NCBI GenBank assembly: GCA_029548025.1
Contig: JAKPOE010000302.1
Span: 1-13,614 of the forward strand
Direction: 5' to 3'
DNA: 13,614 bases
Origin: Spirochaetota bacterium
GTDB lineage: Bacteria; Spirochaetota; UBA4802; UB4802
Shown: piece after piece, positions 1 through 5,181 of the stretch
Numbering within the stretch: the stretch's first letter is position 1
Layout of the letters: every line of letters begins with the position of its first letter
Notes under the pieces: generated by a model
What the model was told of the DNA's origin: nothing
What the model saw: only the letters and a program-made list of their open reading frames with translations
Database searches by the model: none
Translations under genes and position numbers: made by a program

Positions 1-1
1 G

Positions 2-313
2 GTGCAGCATGCACAGCAGAATGGGGCGGTGAAGGTTACAAAAATTCATTTATTAATTGGTGAGCTATCTGATTATATCCCTGAATGGATGCAGAACTAT
101 TTTGATTTTGTAAGCAAGGATACAATAGCCGAGAATGCCCAGCTGGTTGTGGAGATGGTGAAGGCATCGTTACAATGTGGTGATTGTGGCACTGCATTTG
201 CATTTAATAAAGATGACTGGCAATTTAGTTGTCCGAAATGTCATTCGCCAAATGTAACGATTGTTTCAGGCAGGGAGTTAACGGTTAAGACTATCGAGAT
301 TGAGGGAGCATGA
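2..313 (+). CDS. hypA: HypA, nickel chaperone for [NiFe]-hydrogenase maturation (5' end outside window)
   Basis: HypA delivers Ni to the [NiFe]-hydrogenase large subunit together with HypB, in the cytoplasm. The reading frame is open to the left edge, so the true start is outside the window. Family members are about 113-118 residues and begin Met-His-Glu, with the His binding nickel. Here 103 residues are visible, so roughly 15 N-terminal residues including that site are missing. The visible part has the family signature of hydrophobic strands around IGELS (residues 19-23 of the visible part). It then shows the zinc-ribbon cysteines in two CxxC pairs (C59/C62 and C77/C80) and the C-terminal SGREL...IEIEGA segment. 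No hypB follows: the next 400 bases hold no P-loop GTPase. Any hydrogenase genes would lie to the left. Identification is confident; partial status is due to the window edge. Confidence 0.93.
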   Translation: MQHAQQNGAVKVTKIHLLIGELSDYIPEWMQNYFDFVSKDTIAENAQLVVEMVKASLQCGDCGTAFAFNKDDWQFSCPKCHSPNVTIVSGRELTVKTIEIEGA

Positions 314-715
314 AGCATGATAACTGTTGTCATGGTTGTTTGCGATAATAGATCATATAGACAGGAATGTAAAGACCTTTCAGGAAAAGCAATTGAGCAA
401 TAGGAACCATGCAATACTTTTAAACATAAAACATGCAATGACGTCATGGATAATTGCAGACCCTCAATACGTCAACAATCATTAATTTGTCAGGTAATGC
501 TAAAGCTGTTAATGAGAATCTATCGATTATATGGATATGCTACCGAACACCATACAATTGTTGCAAGGACAGGAAAGGATTGCTTCTATTGCTTCCATGA
601 ATAAAATTTGATTGCATTCACACTTTATTCATACCGATACTATTACTATATCGTAGTCGTTCAACGCTGTGGTTAACAATAAAGAGTACAATAGGAATTG
701 ATGGAATTGTAGCCT
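314..715. other. Gene-poor interval between hypA and the VWA-FHA gene
   Basis: About 400 bases with no convincing gene. A 28-codon frame begins with ATG at 317, just after the hypA stop, but resembles no family I know. Another open plus-strand stretch runs to a stop near 601-603 without recognisable motifs. I looked for the start of hypB (Cys/His-rich leader, P-loop) and found none. Visible structure: a perfect 10-bp palindrome ATGACGTCAT at 438-447, a direct repeat CATGCAAT at 408-415 and 432-439, a 9-bp inverted repeat at 597-632, and a short direct repeat GGAATTG at 694-700 and 703-709. The promoter of the downstream operon should be here, but no clear -35/-10 pair stands out. The best weak candidate is TTCACA (617-622) with TATTAC (641-646). 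Confidence 0.5.
597..632. repeat. 9-bp perfect inverted repeat upstream of the VWA-FHA operon
   Basis: The arms ATGAATAAA (597-605) and TTTATTCAT (624-632) are perfectly complementary, separated by 18 bases. No T-run follows, so it does not look like an intrinsic terminator. The arm centres are 27 bases apart, between two and three helical turns. It lies 84 bases before the ATG at 716 and overlaps the only weak promoter candidate. An operator is possible, but AT-rich DNA produces such repeats by chance. Confidence 0.4.
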
Positions 716-2167
716 ATGTTAAAAATAACATTCATCATAAAGCATGGTATGGCTGTTTTGCTTTGCTTATGTATATTCCAGTGTATTGGATATGCAGGCC
801 CTATTGTAAAGATTGAACATGTTGATATAACATCATTCCCCATTGTTAGTATTTCCGGTAAGCTCCATGCAATCCAGAGAAGAAATAGTATAACAAAAGA
901 TAATTTTACCGTATTGGAGAATGGGAAGGTTATAAAGGAATTGTCACTGAAGCATGGACAGCTGGATAATGTATATATAGCCTTATGCATTGATACGAGT
1001 AAAAGCCTTTCAAAAAATAATTTTTTGCGTTTAAAAAATAGTGCCATAAGCATAATAAAGAAAAGTCCGGATTACTATAAATTTCTACTGTATAAATTTA
1101 ATAATGAGGTTGTGCAATTAGCGTCGCATGATGACGATAGTATGGTGCATGTTGCAAAAATAAAAAATTTGCAACAGCTTGGAAAGTGTACCCAGTTGTT
1201 CAATTGTTTATATACTGCTATTGACGATCTTTCTAAGTTTGATGGAGTCAAGGCAATACTGCTTTTTACTGATGGTAAGGATGAAGGAAGTGATATGCTT
1301 CCCGACGATGTTATCAGTATTGCGCGGGAACACTCAACCCCTGTTTATACTGTACTGCCGCAAGGTTGCAGGAAAACAGCTGTTGTGAGTCGTTTGAGCA
1401 AAGCAGCCAACGGTAAATTGTTTATAATAAGTGACGATATCAATAAAAAAATACTCCAGCTTATGCAATCCAGGATATCATCGGGCATAATCCCTTTTGA
1501 GCTGAGTTATAACTCATCAAGTACCGATGGTATTGGCTCTGTGGAAGTCAGATTTAACAATGGTACTGTCAGTGATAACGATATACAATATATAAACTTT
1601 AAAGCACCCTCGTTTACAGCATATAGGTTCAATAATGTGCCTTTTGTAGTACTGGCAGGAATTATTGTGCTGCTTATAGTTGCACTGGTAATTGTTTTTA
1701 TTATTTTCATGAATAAATGGAAACACATTATTGAACTTGTCAGTATGCAGAGGATACCACGGCCAGTACAACATTACTATGATGTACTTTTTGAAAAAGA
1801 TGAAGCTGGAAGAAAGGAAGAATCAAACTTATTGCTGTCAAGCTCACCTGAATATAGCTATACCAGTGCATGGCTGGTAGAGAAAAGTGGTCCTGAAACA
1901 GGAAAAAAATTTCCCTTAATCTGGGATGAGGTAACCATTGGGCATGGTAAGGAAAATACGATAGTTATCAACGATGATGCTGTGTCGCTGAAACATGCAA
2001 AGATAAAAAAGATTAATGACTGCTATTATCTCTTTGATTGTGCCAGTGATAATGGCACCTTTTTAAACAACAAGAAGCTCCTGCGTCCAAAAATGCTCAC
2101 CGATTGGGACGAAATTCAAATAGGAAGAACCACAATACTTTTTAGAGGAACAAAGATAAAACACTAA
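716..2167 (+). CDS. Membrane protein with extracytoplasmic VWA domain and cytoplasmic FHA domain
   Basis: This 483-residue protein begins with a signal sequence or signal anchor (hydrophobic residues about 12-27, possible cleavage after GYA). A von Willebrand A domain follows at about 85-255, with a complete-looking MIDAS DxSxS motif (D93-T94-S95-K96-S97) and the later TDG (185-187). A strongly hydrophobic segment at about 307-332 is the only other membrane span. The C-terminus is an FHA domain (about 385-477) with Ser424-Leu-Lys-His427 and Asn446-Gly447-Thr448. The usual Gly-Arg of FHA is Gly409-His410 here. By topology the VWA domain lies outside the inner membrane and the FHA domain in the cytoplasm, so it could couple an extracytoplasmic metal-dependent protein contact to phosphothreonine recognition (inference). 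The ATG at 716 has only a weak GGA upstream; an in-frame stop lies just before it. Met12 (749) is an alternative start. The radical SAM gene follows after four bases. Confidence 0.85.
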   Translation: MLKITFIIKHGMAVLLCLCIFQCIGYAGPIVKIEHVDITSFPIVSISGKLHAIQRRNSITKDNFTVLENGKVIKELSLKHGQLDNVYIALCIDTSKSLSKNNFLRLKNSAISIIKKSPDYYKFLLYKFNNEVVQLASHDDDSMVHVAKIKNLQQLGKCTQLFNCLYTAIDDLSKFDGVKAILLFTDGKDEGSDMLPDDVISIAREHSTPVYTVLPQGCRKTAVVSRLSKAANGKLFIISDDINKKILQLMQSRISSGIIPFELSYNSSSTDGIGSVEVRFNNGTVSDNDIQYINFKAPSFTAYRFNNVPFVVLAGIIVLLIVALVIVFIIFMNKWKHIIELVSMQRIPRPVQHYYDVLFEKDEAGRKEESNLLLSSSPEYSYTSAWLVEKSGPETGKKFPLIWDEVTIGHGKENTIVINDDAVSLKHAKIKKINDCYYLFDCASDNGTFLNNKKLLRPKMLTDWDEIQIGRTTILFRGTKIKH

Positions 2168-2171
2168 TGCC

Positions 2172-3686
2172 ATGCCATTAAAAGTATTACTATGCTCACC
2201 GCCGGTCTTTGATTTTTATTATAGCTTCCATCGTTCTGAGCCGCTGGGCCTTTTATATATCAAAGCAATGCTACAACAGTATACCTGGCTGGATGTTGAT
2301 ATCTATGATGCACGGCAGAAAGCAAAATCAAAGAAGCTTCAAACTCCTGATGTTTTTCAGTATCTGAACCATATCTATATGCACGATACCTCATGGTTTA
2401 GCCTGTTTTGTGGATATAAGCGTTTTGGGTCTTCGTTTGACAGGATAGTTGGTTTGATTAATGAAAAAAAGTATGATGTAGTATGCATATCTTCTTTATT
2501 TACAGCATATCACCACGATGTTGAGTTGCTGGTTAAAAAGATCAAGGAGCATAGCAGTGCGATAGTTATTGTGGGAGGCTGGGCTGTATGGAGTATGTCC
2601 ACCGTTGAAAAGGGATATGCTGATGTTTATGTAAAAGATGATGGCGAGCTTGTATTGCCGGAGCTGTTGCATACTATCCACACCTCAAATAATAAGTGTA
2701 TGAGTAAACTTCCCAAAATTATCAAATCCAGCAATGGCAGGAGCAATGAATTTTTTAGTAATAACTTCCCTGAGCGATGTGGATGGTATACATACTATGG
2801 TAAAAGGATTGCCAATGTCATCTGTAGCAAGGGATGCATCTATCAATGTGCATTTTGTTCAATACATTCGCGATATACCTATCAACGCAGAGCATTCCAG
2901 TCCATTGAAGAAGAATTTCACTATCTCTCGACTAACGGTGTGCAGATAATTAATTTTGAGGATGATAATTTTTTATATACCAGGGATTATGCTCTACAGT
3001 TACTATCGCTCATGAAACGTTACAAAGAAAAAGGGATGAACTATCTTTGCATGAATGGCATAACCGCTTCAAACCTCCATGCAGTACTTGATGATGCCAT
3101 GGAGTCCGGATTTTTGGAGTTTAACCTATCGCTTGTTTCAGCTAATGATGTTATTGCCAGGCGCTATAACCGTCCGCTGATAAAAGAAATGATTCAGGAT
3201 ATAGCCTTTCGATGTGCAGGCAGGGTGAAGGTTATTGTTTATGTTATAGCAGGTTTGCCTGGCAGCAGTATTGATGATTGCATACAGGATATTGTATTGC
3301 TGGCAAAGCTCCCGGTAATAATTGGATTTTCACCACTGTATATGATTCCGAGGATACCTATGTTTGAAACTATGGGGCTTCCGGAGGATATGAGGTTGTG
3401 CAGAGGGAGCGCGCTCTATCCGTTTGGCAATGATATCACACGAGAGGATATTGCAAGTTTATGGAAGCTGTGCCGTTTCATTAATAAAATGAAATATCTC
3501 CCACACAACCCTGATGATATACATTTGTTACCGGAGCATATCTACTACTACACCAGAACATGCAGGGAGAAAAGATGGTATTACAAAAGCAGTGATGGCA
3601 CCTGGCAGCAGGGTTTTTCATTCCAAGCCTCGTTACCAGAACATATCCATGTTTGTGATATTAATGGGAATGCTCGTGAAATGTGA
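2172..3686 (+). CDS. Radical SAM protein with B12-binding-like N-terminal domain
   Basis: This 504-residue protein has the layout of B12-binding-domain radical SAM enzymes. A Rossmann-like N-terminal domain (about 3-170) opens with LLCSPPV and the EPLGLLYI segment, and the radical SAM barrel runs from about 212 to 400. The [4Fe-4S] cysteines are C222, C226 and C229 in the canonical CxxxCxxC spacing. GLPG (361-364) fits the later barrel. The cobalamin DxHxxG signature is not present, and the usual GGxHA is GGWAVW (135-140), so cobalamin binding is doubtful. The 100-residue C-terminal tail is rich in aromatic residues and unrecognised. Substrate unknown; relatives methylate or rearrange lipids, tetrapyrroles and natural products. 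The start lies four bases past the stop of the VWA-FHA gene without a good ribosome-binding site, which suggests translational coupling. Family call confident, reaction unknown. Confidence 0.88.
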   Translation: MPLKVLLCSPPVFDFYYSFHRSEPLGLLYIKAMLQQYTWLDVDIYDARQKAKSKKLQTPDVFQYLNHIYMHDTSWFSLFCGYKRFGSSFDRIVGLINEKKYDVVCISSLFTAYHHDVELLVKKIKEHSSAIVIVGGWAVWSMSTVEKGYADVYVKDDGELVLPELLHTIHTSNNKCMSKLPKIIKSSNGRSNEFFSNNFPERCGWYTYYGKRIANVICSKGCIYQCAFCSIHSRYTYQRRAFQSIEEEFHYLSTNGVQIINFEDDNFLYTRDYALQLLSLMKRYKEKGMNYLCMNGITASNLHAVLDDAMESGFLEFNLSLVSANDVIARRYNRPLIKEMIQDIAFRCAGRVKVIVYVIAGLPGSSIDDCIQDIVLLAKLPVIIGFSPLYMIPRIPMFETMGLPEDMRLCRGSALYPFGNDITREDIASLWKLCRFINKMKYLPHNPDDIHLLPEHIYYYTRTCREKRWYYKSSDGTWQQGFSFQASLPEHIHVCDINGNAREM

Positions 3687-3706
3687 TGCTGTAGTTTTTT
3701 GCTGTT

Positions 3707-4390
3707 TTACTCTTTATACATAATAAAACAATAGTTAAATCCCCGAAGAAAAAAATTGCCTTCTTCAGCAGCCCTGTGATAATTGCCCATTGTCAGTGTT
3801 TTATTATGTCGTGCTACAGCGATGATATCAACAGGTTTGAAGTATTGCAACAGTATGGAGAATAGTTTGAATCCTATAGGAATAAAGCCATCCTTCTTGT
3901 TATAATAATCACAAATATATAATCCCATGGAGTGTTTTGGTTTACAAATGCGATGTATTTCCTTAATAACTATCGCCATGGCATCAAAGTACTCCTGACT
4001 TTTAGCGCTCAGTTTCCCAATACACTGTTCTTCGTTGGAGTAGCTGATATTATCGCCATACGGCGGGTCTATAAAGATAAAATCAGCGCTGTTACTTTTA
4101 CAGGGAAGATTGCGTGCATCAGCTTTCATAATATCGGCTCTATACGGATGAATGTCATACCCCAGACATTTCCGATGGAGATCGTTGCATACATCAATGG
4201 TTGTCCCGCTGCCGCACATTGGGTCAACAACCATATCACCCTTGTTTGTATACCGCATGAGCAAATTCCATATGACATATGAAGGGGTTGCACCCGGGTA
4301 ATTTTGATCACCCTGCTTTTGATTGCCGTAATTCTGGGAGGGGTAGTTCCATAATGTTGTGGTCTGTAATGTTAGTGGCGGTTTAAACAT
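3707..4390 (-). CDS. Orphan DNA methyltransferase (N6-adenine/N4-cytosine type)
   Basis: This 227-residue S-adenosylmethionine-dependent methyltransferase has motif I (SAM binding) at D56-PMCGSGTT and catalytic motif IV at D108-P-P-Y111. DPPY is the form typical of adenine-N6 amino methylation. Motif I precedes motif IV. An N-terminal segment, TTLWNYPSQ (11-19), recalls the TxW...FP region of N4/N6 DNA methylases (Pfam N6_N4_Mtase). It is short, with no obvious separate target-recognition domain, and no restriction endonuclease gene is adjacent, so it looks like a solitary modification enzyme. A good Shine-Dalgarno (GAGG, 4399-4402 on the minus strand, eight bases before ATG) supports the start. 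It converges with the radical SAM gene (20-base gap) and diverges from the sigma-factor gene. An RNA or tRNA methylase related to the Trm11 group is an alternative. Confidence 0.82.
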   Translation of the reverse strand: MFKPPLTLQTTTLWNYPSQNYGNQKQGDQNYPGATPSYVIWNLLMRYTNKGDMVVDPMCGSGTTIDVCNDLHRKCLGYDIHPYRADIMKADARNLPCKSNSADFIFIDPPYGDNISYSNEEQCIGKLSAKSQEYFDAMAIVIKEIHRICKPKHSMGLYICDYYNKKDGFIPIGFKLFSILLQYFKPVDIIAVARHNKTLTMGNYHRAAEEGNFFLRGFNYCFIMYKE

Positions 4391-4398
4391 GATAGTAA

Positions 4399-4402
4399 CC
4401 TC
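4399..4402 (-). promoter_or_regulatory. Shine-Dalgarno of the methyltransferase gene
   Basis: On the minus strand GAGG lies eight bases upstream of the ATG at 4390, a standard spacing, and fixes the methyltransferase start. Confidence 0.6.
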
Positions 4403-4470
4403 AAGAGCTATTATTTACAATACTATATCAAAAATTTTTCTCATTTTCAGATAAATCGCAAAATAAGAAG

Positions 4471-4498
4471 ATTTTAATAGTAAACTATGCTATTACAA
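4471..4498 (-). promoter_or_regulatory. Candidate promoter of the methyltransferase gene
   Basis: On the minus strand, TTGTAA (4498-4493) and TAAAAT (4476-4471) are separated by 16 bases. They match the sigma-70 consensus at four and five of six positions, about 80 bases before the methyltransferase ATG. The spacer carries an inverted repeat (4475-4495). The region is very AT-rich, so a chance match is possible. Confidence 0.3.
4475..4495. repeat. Inverted repeat TAATAG-N9-CTATTA in the divergent intergenic region
   Basis: The six-base arms TAATAG (4475-4480) and CTATTA (4490-4495) are perfect complements. The repeat sits between the two boxes of the candidate methyltransferase promoter and about 40 bases ahead of the sigma-factor ATG. 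It is placed where an operator controlling both divergent genes could be. Short and AT-rich, so weak evidence. Confidence 0.3.
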
Positions 4499-4526
4499 AC
4501 GTAAAAATGTAATATTTCAATACTTT

Positions 4527-4532
4527 GGGGGA
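4527..4532 (+). promoter_or_regulatory. Ribosome-binding site that decides the sigma-factor start
   Basis: GGGGGA lies four bases before the ATG at 4537. An in-frame TTG at 4525 would extend the protein by four residues, but that TTG would itself overlap the ribosome-binding site, so the ATG is preferred. Confidence 0.65.
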
Positions 4533-4536
4533 TGAC

Positions 4537-5085
4537 ATGAAAAAAGATACACATGAATGTGTTAGCAAATGCTATGTGCTCTATGGTAATCTGGTGAAAA
4601 AAATAATAGCCGGTTACTTTACATCCAATGAGGATATTGAAGATATCTTCCATGATGTATTTCTTAAATTAGTGAGGGTTGATTTAAAAGGGGATCCGTT
4701 TGATCCTGCTATAAAGCATTATATTGTTAAAGCAACACGGAATACCTGCATCAGCCGTATTCGTAAAGAAATGCGACACCATAACAATGGCGACAGTTAC
4801 TGGCTATCTCAAATTGCAACTATTGAAGAGGTTAATAATAAAGATATGGCTGAAACAATGATTGATGGTATGGTAGTCAATACTCTGTATGATGTTATAA
4901 AGGAATTGAGCAATGACGAGCAATCATTGCTGTACAAAAAATTTTACCAGAATAAGAAATTTTCAGAAATTGCCGCAGAGTGTAAATCAACATATTATTT
5001 TATTGATAAACAATTGAAAACAATTTATAAAAAGCTTTCCCTGAAGATGGTTCGGACATGTATAGACCATAATGATATATCATAA
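4537..5085 (+). CDS. RNA polymerase sigma factor, sigma-70 family, ECF type
   Basis: A 182-residue protein of the two-domain ECF sigma layout. Region 2 (about 13-80) contains the helix NEDIEDIFHDVFLKLVR (31-47), which matches the region 2.2 core-binding pattern (D..QDvF..l), followed by a 2.3/2.4-like RNTCISRIRKE (68-78). Region 4 (about 118-171) contains the helix-turn-helix KFSEIAAECKSTYYFIDKQL (141-160) for -35 recognition. There is no region 1 or 3. It would direct RNA polymerase to a specific regulon. The start is ATG at 4537 with GGGGGA four bases upstream. No anti-sigma, anti-anti-sigma (STAS) or serine-kinase gene is adjacent. The next gene, 96 bases downstream, is a membrane SpoIIE-like protein, which makes a signalling link attractive. 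Divergent from the methyltransferase gene. Confidence 0.85.
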   Translation: MKKDTHECVSKCYVLYGNLVKKIIAGYFTSNEDIEDIFHDVFLKLVRVDLKGDPFDPAIKHYIVKATRNTCISRIRKEMRHHNNGDSYWLSQIATIEEVNNKDMAETMIDGMVVNTLYDVIKELSNDEQSLLYKKFYQNKKFSEIAAECKSTYYFIDKQLKTIYKKLSLKMVRTCIDHNDIS

Positions 5086-5181
5086 ATTATAAATTAGCTT
5101 GAAATTTATCGATAATTATTGTAAAAGTACTTCAATTTTATATCATGGGATTATATATAATATATTCTGGATGGTTTAGCT
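5086..5181 (+). promoter_or_regulatory. AT-rich leader between the sigma and SpoIIE-like genes
   Basis: Ninety-six bases, almost all A and T. A tandem ATAAATT-ATAAATT (5082-5095) begins at the sigma-factor stop and can pair with AATTTAT (5103-5109), an all-AT stem without a T-run, so not a convincing terminator. TATAAT at 5156-5161 would suit a -10 box 21 bases before the TTG start, but no good -35 sits 16-18 bases upstream. GGATGG (5169-5174) is the likely ribosome-binding site. The two genes may share a transcript or have separate promoters. Confidence 0.3.

Noticed and set aside
317..403. Short frame (28 codons) just after hypA, considered as a hypB start or remnant
   Set aside because: No Cys/His leader, no P-loop in any nearby frame, and no similarity I can support.
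241..447. Minus-strand open frame of 68 codons overlapping the hypA end
   Set aside because: It lies antisense to the conserved zinc-ribbon part of hypA, has no recognisable motif and no ribosome-binding site; a shadow frame.
673..1053. Minus-strand open frame of 126 codons
   Set aside because: Antisense to the signal sequence and VWA domain of a well-supported gene; its hydrophobic look comes from the complement of AT-rich codons.
3932..4282. Plus-strand open frame of 116 codons
   Set aside because: Antisense to the methyltransferase, whose motifs I and IV are intact; no domain in the plus-strand translation.
4525..4536. TTG at 4525 as the sigma-factor start
   Set aside because: It would overlap the GGGGGA ribosome-binding site that is correctly placed for the ATG at 4537.
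5082..5109. AT-only hairpin after the sigma gene as a terminator
   Set aside because: Seven A-T pairs, no G-C in the stem and no following T-run; too weak to terminate.
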